Below are positions 36,401 to 45,458 of a DNA stretch of 64,000 nucleotides, one piece after another (position 1 is the stretch's first letter; each line of letters starts with the position of its first letter). The stretch covers positions 53,597,136 through 53,661,135 of the forward strand of contig JASWHV010000004.1 of assembly GCA_030760725.1 (NCBI GenBank), in the 5' to 3' direction. A model generated the notes under the pieces. The model ran no database searches, had not been told where the DNA came from, and saw only the letters and a program-made list of their open reading frames with translations. The DNA comes from Neostapfia colusana. Taxonomy: Eukaryota; Streptophyta; Magnoliopsida; Poales; Poaceae. The position numbers were made by a program, and so were the translations under genes.

Positions 36401-37943
36401 GTCACACGTCAATAATCTGACCATCACACCGTTGGAAGAGAGCGAACCACCACTACATGTGATTCCACATGGAGCTCTCTACAACCTAGCTTTGATCCCC
36501 ACCATCCGTGAAGAGATAGCGGCAGCCCAGAAGAATGACAAGGGCATATCACATTTGCGGAGACGTGTAGACAGTGGGGAGTTGAAATGTTTCCGGAAGG
36601 ACGGAGACGGCGTCCTATGGTTCAAGGACCGGATCGTCGTACCCCGAAACCCGGAGTTACGGAAGAAAATCTTTGATGAGGCTCACTTATCAAAGTTTTC
36701 TATTCACCCCGGCAGCAACAAGATGTATCAAGAACTCAGAAGCAAGTTTTGGTGGACACGGATGAAGCGAGAGACTGCAAAATACGTGTCCGAGTGTGAT
36801 ACATGTCGACGGGTGAAGGCAGACCACATGCGGAAACCGGGACTGCTGCAACCACTGGGCATTCCTGCCTGGAAGTGGGAGGACGTGAGCATGGATTGCG
36901 TCGTCGGTTTACCCACCACCTTACAGAAACATGATTCTGTGTGGGTGATCGTCGATCGGCTCACCAAAGTTGCCCATTTCATCCCGGTCAACACCAACTA
37001 CAACGCCAAGAAGTACGCTGAACTGTACATCTCACGGATCCTATGCTTATACGGCGTACCCCGTACTATCGTATCGGACCGGGGCACTTTATTTGTGTCC
37101 CGTTTTTGGGAGCAGCTCCACGCTGCCTTGGGGACGAAGCTGATCCGTAGTTCAGCCTACCACCCGCAGACGGATGGGCAAACGGAGCGGGTAAATCAAA
37201 TCTTAGAAGACATGCTACGAGCTTGCGCTATCGACCACGGCAAGAACTGGGATGATCACTTGCCGTTAGCCGAGTTCTCGTACAACAATGGGTACCAAGC
37301 CAGCATCAAGATGGCGCCCTACGAGGCGCTATACGGGAGAAAATGCCGCACACCATTGAATTGGTGTGAGTCTGGCGAGAGGGTTACCTTCGGGATTGAT
37401 CTTGTCAACAACGCGGAAGAAAAGGTTCGATTAATTCAAGCGAACCTAAAAGCCGCTCAATCCCGACAGAAACAGTATGCGGACCGGAGAAGGCGTCCGT
37501 TACAATTCGAAGCTGGAGACCACGTATATCTACGAGTGTCTCCAATGAAGGGCGTAAACAGATTTGGGGTGAGAGGAAAGTTAGCACCCCGATTCATCGG
37601 TCCATTCCAGATTACCGAAAGATGTGGATCGGTGGCATACCGGCTAAGATTACCAGAAGCACTTTCCGGTGTGCACGACGTCTTTCACATTTCCCAGCTG
37701 AGGAAGTGTCTCAAGCTATCAACTACCGTTCAGCTGGAAGACATTGAAGAACTGCAACCGGATCTCACCTATCGGGAGGAACCGGTGCAGATTATTGATG
37801 AAAAGGCCCGAACCACACGCAACCGTACGTTGTGGGTCTACAAGGTTCTGTGGAGTAATCACTCCATGGATGAAGCGACATGGGAGAGCGAAGAATTCCT
37901 TCGCACTAACTACCCCGACTTTTTCACGTCGCATATTCGGTAA
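33402..37943 (+). CDS. gag-pol: Gag-Pol polyprotein of A2, uninterrupted
   Basis: About 1513 codons in one frame. The ATG at 33402 is preferred over the GTG at 33372 because it lies one base after an acceptor-like TTTCAG. Gln/Pro stretch at residues 25-45; gag capsid domain about 85-250; zinc knuckle CX2CX4HX4C about 352-365; protease DSGAT about 429 and GMSWL about 502; RT with FIDDI about 741; RNase H (VYCDASG about 886, YTDHKS about 950); integrase zinc domain about 1095-1145; core with DRLTKV, DRGTLF and TDGQTERVNQILE about 1185-1280; GPF motif about 1400; chromodomain about 1460-1510. The chromodomain lacks the first aromatic-cage residues (Tekay-type group II). Gag and Pol are fused without a stop. 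All catalytic residues I can identify are present, so it could still be translated. Confidence 0.95.
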   Translation: MTRTRAKLDVGDSSQGGETSQQPLEDSSGQQQQQQPPPPTVTLVDIVTAMEGSHQQHTELLQTLIVNTSRPERRQDREECQKSSYSNFLATHPPVFSRADEPLDADNWLRTMEMKFGLLQLSEQHKTQFAVQQLQGSASAWWANYCASQPTERVKTCTEFQTAFKAYHIPPGLMKRKTQEFLRLQQGSRNALEYSRAFNDLALYVSYHADADEKRQDHFYQGLNPLLKDKLAMFNRGSVNDIIDAAIVQEDSGKELAAAERKRSAPQSSGEGGGPSKKYRMVNRSTSGPRWQPQRPMPFRSRPYSPPAFRPALPAPPPQQQQQKRVMPRAYAPQQRMPGFRLPSTNKAAAVCYKCGRPGHFTDNCPERQGGGVVPQFPGRNQPRNPTNARRANPRPGTVHQLAIEDVPEGEPILAGMFQLHQHPAIVLFDSGATHNFISQAFIAKHSLPILPTDSPYLICSPGGKISASVMVSKAPLCLAGRVYPTSLIILEGQKVDVILGMSWLNRHGAVLDTVLRVVHLNSGVHGSHSLFLDSPEIKLPSVYQATTIRLEDIPVVREFPDVFPDDLPGMPPDREVEFKIELAPGTMPISRRPYKMAPKELAELKTQLTDLLEKGFIRPSSSPWGCSALFVKKKDETLRLCVDYRPLNAVTIKNKYPLPRIDMLFDQLVEAKVFSKMDLRSGYHQIKIRAEDIPKTAFSTRYGLYEYLVMSFGLTNAPAHFMYLMNSVFMPELDKFVVVFIDDILVYSKSEEDHKKHLRIVLQRLRDHKLYAKFSKCEFWISQVPFLGHIISAEGIAVDPSKITQVLNWKSPRTVHEVRSFLGLAGYYRRFIPNFSKIAKPMTELLKKATKYVWSPACEAAFKALVKHLTSAPVLAQPDTTKPFDVYCDASGIGLGCVLMQDRRVVAYGSRQLRNHEQNYPTHDLELAAVVLALKMWRHYLLGNLVHLYTDHKSLKYIFTQKELNMRQRRWLELIKDYEIEIHYHPGKANVVADALSRKSHVNNLTITPLEESEPPLHVIPHGALYNLALIPTIREEIAAAQKNDKGISHLRRRVDSGELKCFRKDGDGVLWFKDRIVVPRNPELRKKIFDEAHLSKFSIHPGSNKMYQELRSKFWWTRMKRETAKYVSECDTCRRVKADHMRKPGLLQPLGIPAWKWEDVSMDCVVGLPTTLQKHDSVWVIVDRLTKVAHFIPVNTNYNAKKYAELYISRILCLYGVPRTIVSDRGTLFVSRFWEQLHAALGTKLIRSSAYHPQTDGQTERVNQILEDMLRACAIDHGKNWDDHLPLAEFSYNNGYQASIKMAPYEALYGRKCRTPLNWCESGERVTFGIDLVNNAEEKVRLIQANLKAAQSRQKQYADRRRRPLQFEAGDHVYLRVSPMKGVNRFGVRGKLAPRFIGPFQITERCGSVAYRLRLPEALSGVHDVFHISQLRKCLKLSTTVQLEDIEELQPDLTYREEPVQIIDEKARTTRNRTLWVYKVLWSNHSMDEATWESEEFLRTNYPDFFTSHIR

Positions 37944-37998
37944 TTTTCCACCGTCCTCTCTCTCATTTCACCTTATAATCTCGGGACGAGATTCTTTT

Positions 37999-38011
37999 AA
38001 GGGGGGAGGAA
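37999..38011 (+). promoter_or_regulatory. Polypurine tract of A2
   Basis: AAGGGGGGAGGAA directly before the LTR start TGTAAGGGCC, 55 bp after the pol stop codon and preceded by CTCGGGACGAGATTC. Confidence 0.9.
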
Positions 38012-41000
38012 TGTAAGGGCCTCAGTTTTTGACACTCATTTGCAGTGTTCATCACCACACCACACACCTCATTTGAGGAAGAATGATGAACACAAATAAA
38101 GAGCAAGTAACAATTATCAACATGCTCATTAGGGAACAAACTCACACATTGCAAAAGTGGTACTTCCCACATGTGATATAGATGGGCTGGACATATGAAA
38201 ACTCCTACACTTTGCCAAGGATGTCCATGCCAAGTTTCACCCAAATTCAAAACATTTTTGAGGTCATCTTGGGTGTAGATAGGAAAGGGGCAGTTTGAAA
38301 ACATATTCAAATTCAAACTGTTTTCACCCACTGAATTTAAAAGTGGAAGGCATATTCTTGCTCAGCACATTTTTGTGAGCTCACACACCAATTTTCACTC
38401 CATTTGGAGTTGATCTTGACATGAGCTAAGGGGGAGAAATTCAAACTTTATTTGAATTTCAAACTGCACTTGTGCTGAAATTCATTCAAACCAAACCTCA
38501 TTTGAACTTTGATCAATTCAAATGGCTCTTGGGTGAATAATTTGAGTTGCCAAGGGTAGAATAGGGTTCACTGTTTACCACAGCTGTTAGGAATAAATTT
38601 CAGAGGTTAAAAGAGAAGTGGGACCCACATGTCAGCCTCAGCCTCAAAGCAAACCGACTGAACCACAGTTCAGTCGGTTCCCGGCAGCTGTGCGCGCGCG
38701 CCACCGAAGGGGGCAGCCGGCGCCAGCTCCTGCTGCGTGCCCCAAGCCGGAGACCAGCCGGCCGAGCTATTTATTCCCTCCCCGGCGTGCCTCAGTCACC
38801 ATTTCCCCGAGCTACCGACGTGCGCGACTGCTTTTCCCACTGCCATCGCCGCCGCTCGAGTTCCTGCTTGATCAAGCCGATCGCAGCTCCCTCTTTCCAT
38901 TCCAAGGTCCCAGCAAGGTACTAGCAACCATCCTCCATCCTTCCCATTGATAGAAATCGATTGAAACCGAGTGATATCGGCTGTGCCGAAAGATCAAACT
39001 CGGAACTGGAAACCGCCGCACCTCGGGCTCTCGTGGACAGCCCAACCTGGGCGTTGTCACGCCCGAGCCAAGGCACCCTTGGACGCGCAAGTGATCGGTG
39101 CTGCTCATCCCCGAGCCACAGCTCGAGTGGTTGCTCACCGGCGGCGAATTTCCACTTTTCCCCTTTCTGTGTGCAGAACGACCCTCGGGTACGATTCTGT
39201 TTAATTCGTGCTCTAGAAAGGATTAGAGGGCCTCAGGCCACTCCCACACGAACTAGACACGGTGACGCACAAGTTGCCTTCACAACTCTGGGCCGGAGAA
39301 CTTCTGTGCCCGGCGTAATTCAAGGTCTACTAATGGCGGAACGCACGGGGGGTATCGGGCGCACGGTGAGGACCTATTTCGGGCCTTCCCCGAGCTGCCC
39401 CGAGTTCATGTCGACCTTCTCTGAGGTCCACTGATGCTCCCCGACCGGTTTCCCAAGTAGCTGAGGCACTAGGGGCATCAGCCGACATGGCCGAAGTCGT
39501 TCCGATATGGCGGCTCGTCGCCGACCATGCTCCGGCCGTTGTCATGAGCAGCTGACCCTCGGATCATGTTCCCCAAGTAAAAGTAGGCAGGGGCGGCCAG
39601 AATCAAGAAGTTTGGAGCGGTACAGCAGCCAGCGGCGAGCTCTCCGGCGAGGTCCCTCGGCGGCGGAGCACGGGTGTCGCGAGGTTGAAGAAGGGGGTGG
39701 ACCCCAGCTGTCAGCGGCCGATATTTTGAATCGGGATCCGGCTGCGGCCGGGATCGGGTGTGCTGGCGCGCAAAAGCCTTGTGGGCCGCGGTGTGCTGTC
39801 GCTTCGGCGTGCGACGCGTGTCCCCTGGCCCACGCGCGAGTTTAAACTTTTCCCCGATTTTCAGATTTCCTTCAAACTTCAAATCCTTATAACTTTGGCT
39901 AGAAAGCTCCAAATTGAGTGAACCAAATTTTGCTGGATTCAGCTCTTTGAGTACTTTCCAGAAAATCAAGTGTCACTTCATGAGATTCCTTAATTCTCCA
40001 GAATTAATTCCTTAAAGTTTAAACTGTTAGGAATTTTAACTGGAGAATCCTTTGGAGAAAAATCCTGAAATTTTTCTGGGATGTTCACCAAAATATCCTT
40101 GAACTACCATAAAAATTTCAGATCCATTTGAGCTCATTTAGTCCACCTAATGGTGTGATTAGTAAAACTGTTCCAGAGAAAATAGAAAATGTTCAGAAAC
40201 ATTTTCAGGATTTTCTCTGAAATTGTTTAGCTCATATCTTTAGTTAGAGACTTCCAAATTAAGTGAGACCAACTACATTAGGACCCTCTGAAAATCTAGT
40301 TTTCAGAAAGTCATAGTTTGTTTCATGAAAATACCTAGAACACCCTAAAAGCCTTTAATTAAGGTCAAGGACATAATTATTTGTGGAGGGCTCAAATGAG
40401 CTTTGCTGCAACTAAAACTTGACCAAGTCTCTGTTTAGGTTGTAACCAAGCCACAGTAAAAGTTTCACAGTCATTAGGTCTATCTAGTAAAGGTTATAGA
40501 CTTCACAACTTCAAAGTTAATACAAAAGCATTTAATTAATACATACATTGTTCTTATCATGTAGTCGCTAAGGTCGAGGAGGAACCCGAAGTCCTAGACT
40601 TCGTTACTCCGGAGGAACAGCTAGCCTACGACCAAGAGCAGCAAGGCAAGCCCCGGTTTGCATTAACCATTTTATAAATTTTTATTGTTTTGAGCACATA
40701 CTTGTTTTCTTTATGTTGTGCATCAGAGTCTTGTTTGGAAACCCCACTGCATAGCCAAGAAAACCATGGGTTGGGGTTTAGGATTGCAAACCCCGTTAGC
40801 CACTGCATTGCTAGGATAGAGTAGGATTCGGTACAAGTCGAGTAGTTGGAACTACTCGCGAGAATAGGCTAGAGGCACATTGCTCGGGTAGAGATAGCAC
40901 ATGATACACATGGCAAGAAAATGAGACCGAGCGGAGAGTAAGGGCAGCAGGACTTTGGGGCCTGTGTGCTGTAGCTCCGCTTGTGTCGATTGAGGACCGA

Positions 41001-42055
41001 GCCGTGTGCGGGCCTGTTGAACAAGCTAGAACAGTACCGAAGACCTACCGGCTATATGGGAACCGGGAAACTGATGTAACTCGGGTAGCTGGGTATTGAG
41101 GCATTGCCCGTCGTTCAGAGGGTAGGTTGAGAGCTCGAGGTGTAAATCAGCTGGCGGCACAGAGATGCGCGTGCAGGGACCTCTTGCTCGGGACGATGGG
41201 ACCGGTTCAATATTTGGCTAACGGGTGAAAGGTAGTCGCGTACGGCGTCCGTGATGGTTGTTGTAGGCAACATCGAGTACGGGCGTACGTGACGGGTTGT
41301 TCGGGTAACCCTGCAGGTGTAAATCGATTATAATCGCCGTCCCTCGCGGTCAGTGAGTACCACTTGTTCACTGTACCGTGACGTAGAAAGAACAGGCTAG
41401 TTACATGTTAAAATGTTGCTGATTGAAAGTTGGATATTGATTGTTAATGATATGTTGTAGCTTAGTGCTAACTAAAGTTCTTTTCAACTTTGGGCAAAGT
41501 ACATGAGAGAAATGCGTTTCTTGTTTGATTGCGGCTCTCTCATGTGCCTTAGCGTAAAGTCTCCACAACCTGCTGCTAAAACTTGAAAGTAAGGTTCTAC
41601 TAATTAGGCGAGTCCTTGCAAATGATTTTTACCTCATGCAACCCATCACCCTCATGTAGAAGTTTCATGTTTAGGTGAGACGGGTCAGACTTGCTGAGCC
41701 TTCGTGCTCACTGCTTGTGTTTGAAGCTTTTGCAGGGTTCTATGAGGAAGGGACTCCCGAAGAGGAGACGGAACCCCAGGAGGGGAACCCCGTCGAGTGG
41801 GAGTCGTGCACGCCGCAGAGTTAGTGTGCGAGTGTGCTAGCAAGGACACGTTCGAGGGCTGAACGTGCACTTGATGCTTAGTCTACGCCCGCGAGTGTGG
41901 ACTAAATTTATTTTGATGTAAACATGTTAATAAACTTGTTTATGTAATAAAGCTTCCGCTTCCGCTTTGTACCTTTGACGTGTGTTATACGGTGTTGTGC
42001 AACGCAGCACCCCTCAGCGTGATCCTGGCTCGACAGGACCAGTGGGGTCGTGTCA
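38012..42055 (+). repeat. 3' LTR of A2
   Basis: A 4044-bp LTR from TGTAAGGGCC to GTCGTGTCA. An AT-rich start is followed by a GC-rich segment (38620-39840), an AT-rich segment, and a 3' part from about 40560 shared with A1 and, in pieces, with family B. Poly(A) signal AATAAA near 41946. Open frames in the GC-rich part are composition-driven and not conserved in A1. It differs visibly from the A2 5' LTR. Confidence 0.92.
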
Positions 42056-42446
42056 TCAACAAATCATGAAACTTTGCATACCCCCTAATTTGGACCTAAG
42101 AAATTCAAATATGAAATCTGATTTTTAAATTGGCTGCTGCAAATGAGATTTTTAGCACAACAGTTTTGAAATTCATTGTGTTGCTCTCATTTGAATTTTG
42201 AGTTGAACAAATTTGTTCCAAATCTGACTTTAGCTTTCTCATGCATATGGGAACTTCCCATCTTGGTTTTAGACCCCCCTTGGGTTCCAAGCTTTCAAAC
42301 AATTATTTGAATTTGTGTGAAGAGAGCTCTCATGTGTGTTATCACATGTGGAAAAGGTTTTTAACAAGTCCCATTTTTCATAACTCGAAACCAATTGGTG
42401 TTCAAACTTCAGGCCCTTTGTATTCCAAATTTTTGGGACCTTTACA
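42056..42446 (-). repeat. 5' LTR of B1, 5'-terminal 391 bp
   Basis: On the minus strand it starts TGTAAAGGTCCC at 42446. It is nearly identical to 22570-22959 (I count about ten differences in 390 bp). It ends at 42056 against the A2 3' LTR. Confidence 0.9.
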
Positions 42447-42451
42447 TCAAG
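42447..42451. other. Target-site duplication TCAAG, right copy
   Basis: Second copy of the 5-mer at 19571-19575, directly after the TTTACA end of B1. Confidence 0.9.
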
Positions 42452-43463
42452 CCGCTGAGCATCACGATTTGAAGGATATTCTAGATTTCCAATATGATTG
42501 GAACACAGAGGTGGTCGCTCAATCTACACCACGTGCTATTTCTCCACCTTTGTAGATAGAAAGATGTCATGGATGACGGACGGAGTCCAATACTCCGTCC
42601 TCTACAGTGAGTTTGCACGGATCCTTGGCCTCGAGGAATTTTTGAACTATGAGCTGACTATTCACAACCTCACGGCGATAGACTTGGAGGATATGGAGTT
42701 CATTTATGAGGTTGGCTTTTATAAGACTCCTACTACCAAAATCCTCCGTCCCTCATTTAGCGTGCTTAATCGGATCTTGAGAAAAACTTTAGCACCTAAA
42801 GACAGGGACGCGGGAATGATCCAAGACCACCTCCGCCATCTGTTGAAGCTAATCTGTGAAGATTAAAAGTTCAATGTGTTTGACTACATCTACAACGACA
42901 TCTTCAACATATCCCACACCCCAAATCACTCATGTGGGTATGCTCCTTTTATCATGAGCCTTATTGAGAAAGTGACGGGACTGGAGTTTGTGAAGGATGT
43001 CAAGCATAGACACCTTCACCCTCAAATCCCTCCTATTGTGCCAAAGCTTGGTGGAGCTTCTAGGAGGAGTGTCCCCGATGCACCTCCTCCTCAAGCCGCT
43101 CCTGCCTCTTCCTCTTCCGGAGACTCCTCCAGTGCCATCTTAAAATTCTTAAAGTCTATCTTCACATCTTGCCGCAAAGTGGAAGTCAAGACGCAGAAAA
43201 TGGCTAAAAGGCAAGAAAAGTACTTGAAGAAGCTCTGTGAGAAGGCGGACATCACTATGTCTCCGGAAGCCTCCGACGACGAGGAAATCACACCCTTCCC
43301 GGATCTCACGGCAGCTGAGGCTGCATTCCTTGGGGGAGGTTCCTATAGTGCTGCTCCCACCGTCGAGGAAGAAGAGGATGACCAAGATGATGAGGAGGAC
43401 GATGAAGAAGCAACCCAAAGCGACGAATATCGCGAGGAGGAGAGTGAGAGCGACGACGACTAG
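42452..43463 (+). pseudogene. Downstream ORF of S1, 3' part, broken
   Basis: Continues the 19575 reading frame after the B1 insertion. A one-base loss near 42515 shifts the frame into 42498-42866, and TAA at 42864-42866 interrupts the same frame that runs on to 43463. The protein has a globular middle part rich in aromatic residues (42560-43020). A Pro/Ser/Ala-rich linker follows (43060-43130), then a Lys-rich helix (43170-43240) and a strongly acidic Asp/Glu tail. I see no transmembrane segment. The family is a common Sirevirus extra ORF whose function is unknown; the env label reflects position only. Confidence 0.7.
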
Positions 43464-43900
43464 ACTTAGGCTCTATTCTTTTCCTTTTTGGTGTATTGAT
43501 GTCAAAGGGGGAGAGATTGAGGGGGAGTAATGAGTATCTATGTATCTATGTCACTCTCTTGCTACGTGTTGCTACAATTTCATATTTTTCATTTTGGGTT
43601 GTAATAACTTTATACTATGCTACTCGTATGTGTGATGATACTTGATTTCAATTTGAGGTGCATGTTTCACACATAATTATCACATCTCAACATTTGCATC
43701 ACATGTAGGCACCCCACCATATCACACCACTCTAATAAATCTCCCATAGAGCTCACTTCGTGCATAGCCTTTATTGCAAATCATTCATGCACATATTTAG
43801 GGGGAGTTTCTTATACACGTGTGTGTTATGAAAACTAACTCATTTACATTTTTATCAAAACCTCAAAGTGTTTTCATCAAATCACCAAAAAGGGGGAGAT
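43464..43900 (+). promoter_or_regulatory. 3' non-coding region of S1 with several polypurine tracts
   Basis: G-rich tracts occur at 43504-43515 (AAAGGGGGAGAGA type), 43521-43527, about 43800-43805 and 43888-43898. The last is directly before the LTR. Multiple PPT-like tracts are a known Sirevirus feature. No gene is seen. Confidence 0.75.
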
Positions 43901-44714
43901 TGAAAGTGCATCTAGGCTAATGTCCCGTGGGTTTTGATGATTAATGACAACACTTAAGGGACTAATGAGCATTGCAAGTGTGAGTACAGGTGATTAAGAA
44001 ATTTACAAAGATGGATACACTCAAAAAGGAAAAGAGGAGAAAAGACAAATGCATAAGAAGAATAGAATTTAGGGTTTCTAGTTCTTTTGTGTTGCGTTTA
44101 GCCTTTGAGTATGAGTGTGATCATAGAGTAAAGTGCTGAGAATCATCTAAGAGCCCATGGTCCGAGTTTAGGTTGAGTGGAGTGAAGATTTGGGATAAGC
44201 CCTGGGAATAGGGCCGGACTTGTCCGGGCTGGGAGCCGGACTAGTCCGGTACATCAGACTGATCCGATGTAGAACGGAACAAGAGTTTCTGTGTGAGTTC
44301 AGACTTGTCTGGGGTGGAAGGTCAGAGGAACAAGAGTTTCTATGTGAGTTCGGACTTGTCCGTCTGGGGATGGACTAGTCCGTTGAGAGAGTGTCTGAGC
44401 CCTTCAGGAGCTAAGTCCTAGATGACCGGACTAGTCCGCTCTTTAAGGCCGAACTAGTCTGTAGGTTCAGACTTGTCCATTTCCAACCGGAACAGGAGGT
44501 TCTATGTGAGATCGGACTAGTCCTTAGTGTGTCGGACTAGTCCGTTTGGAACTAGGAAGTGGGTGCAGGGACTAAGTCTTGGATGGCCGGACTTGTCCAC
44601 CCATGGAGACCGGACTAGTCCGGTGGACCAGACTTGTACGTTCTCAACCGGAACAATGGTTTATGTGTGAGACCAGACTAGTAAGTTGTGGACCGGACTA
44701 GTTTGTGGTATGTG

Positions 44715-44780
44715 ACCGTTTAGTTGGTAGAATTTTACCGTTTAGTTGGTAGAATCCGACCATTTAGTAGGTAAAGAGTG
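44715..44780 (+). repeat. Three tandem 22-bp units in the S1 LTR
   Basis: ACCGTTTAGTTGGTAGAATT plus two more bases, repeated at 44715, 44737 and 44759. The third copy has diverged. They lie between the palindrome array and the TATA box. Confidence 0.85.
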
Positions 44781-44874
44781 ATGTCATTGGTCCCCGCATG
44801 CCAGACTAGTCCAGGGTCAAAGGGCGGACTAGTCCAGGGTTTGGCAGTTGGCAACGGCTAGTTTCCGAGAGCTC

Positions 44875-44882
44875 TATAAAAA
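44875..44882 (+). promoter_or_regulatory. TATA box of the S1 LTR
   Basis: TATAAAAA in GAGCTCTATAAAAAGGGG, about 975 bp into the LTR and downstream of the palindrome array. It is a strong match to a plant TATA box. Confidence 0.8.
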
Positions 44883-45458
44883 GGGGTTGCTCGGGCCTCA
44901 AAGAAAACAACAAGCACCCTAACGATGAAATAGCCTTTCTAGAGCTTTTCTAGTCCCCCTCTCTTCAAGTTCTTGGAACCCTAAGTGTGATTTTTGAGGG
45001 TTTGTGAGTTTTGGGAAGAGGAGAAGAAGGGGAGTGTGCACCATAGAGCTCTTGGTTGATTCTCGAGCACTGAGTGAGAACTGTGCTGTTGAAGAGAATT
45101 GGTTTGTAAGTGATTTGAGCTGAGTTCTTGTGGCAGCCTCATGTTGTGAGTTGCCCCACGACATATTGTGAAGCATTTGTGATATAGTGGAAGAACAAGC
45201 CAACTTTAGTGGTGGCTTGGTGAGGAAAGGGTTGAGAGCAACCTGGTCCTTGGTGGACTCCTCAACGTGGACGTAGGCTTCTTTGTGGAGTTGAACAACG
45301 GGATAAATATTATGTTCTTGTCTTATTGAGCTAAAATCCTCTGTGACCGGACTAGTCCGCCCTCAGGACCAGACCAGTCTGCACTCTATGAACTAATCAT
45401 TTTTATTAAGCCGTATTTCAGATTTTCCTCCTATTCACCCCCATCTAGGCAACTTTCA

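Larger units (their letters stand above)
28315..42055 (+). mobile_element. Element A2: Ty3/Gypsy chromovirus with uninterrupted gag-pol
   Basis: Order: 5' LTR, primer-binding site, leader, ORF0, gag-pol, polypurine tract, 3' LTR. The element lies in the 5' LTR of B1. It has no target-site duplication (AGAAC on the left, TCAAC on the right). The LTR DNA on its two sides is not contiguous in other family B LTRs. The two A2 LTRs also belong to different sequence subgroups, so A2 looks like a recombinant of two insertions rather than a single simple one. Confidence 0.88.
19576..42446 (-). mobile_element. Element B1: minus-strand Ty3/Gypsy chromovirus carrying nested A2
   Basis: Read on the minus strand it has a 5' LTR (42446 down to 27450, interrupted by A2), a primer-binding site, a leader, a gag remnant, a pol remnant, a polypurine tract and a 3' LTR (22959-19576). 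TCAAG flanks both ends. Its pol is clearly related to family A, but the LTRs differ over much of their length. All genes are broken and the gag N-terminal part is missing. Confidence 0.88.
15045..45458 (+). mobile_element. Element S1: Sirevirus-like Copia element, split by nested insertions
   Basis: Pol order is integrase, then RT, then RNase H, which defines Ty1/Copia. An additional ORF lies downstream of pol, then multiple polypurine tracts and an LTR starting TGAAAGTGCATCTAGG, all typical of grass Sireviruses. Its 5' half is outside the window or lost beyond A1. The 19576-42446 interval is a foreign nested insertion flanked by TCAAG. The 3' LTR is 43901-45458. Confidence 0.88.
43901..45458 (+). 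repeat. 3' LTR of S1 (Sirevirus type) with palindrome array
   Basis: A 1558-bp LTR from TGAAAGTGCATCTAGG to CATCTAGGCAACTTTCA, with inverted termini TGAAAGT/ACTTTCA. The 44209-44850 part is packed with exact and degenerate copies of CCGGACTAGTCCGG or CCGGACTTGTCCGG (exact at 44214, 44236 and 44610; another near 45347). A repeated GGAACAAGAGTTTCTGTGTG-type module sits between them, plus three 22-bp tandem units at 44715-44780. These palindromes lie just upstream of the TATA box, where promoter regulators would bind. Confidence 0.9.

Noticed and set aside
28310..42060. A target-site duplication for A2 (AGAAC/TCAAC)
   Set aside because: Only the last three bases agree, and the flanking family B LTR sequences are not contiguous with each other.
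18876..43463. Calling the S1 downstream ORF a true envelope glycoprotein
   Set aside because: No signal peptide, transmembrane helix or fusion-peptide-like segment is visible; only its position after pol fits.
44209..44850. Dense short palindromic repeats that could suggest a CRISPR-like array
   Set aside because: Spacing is irregular, the repeats are degenerate promoter-region palindromes of a Sirevirus LTR, and all context is eukaryotic.
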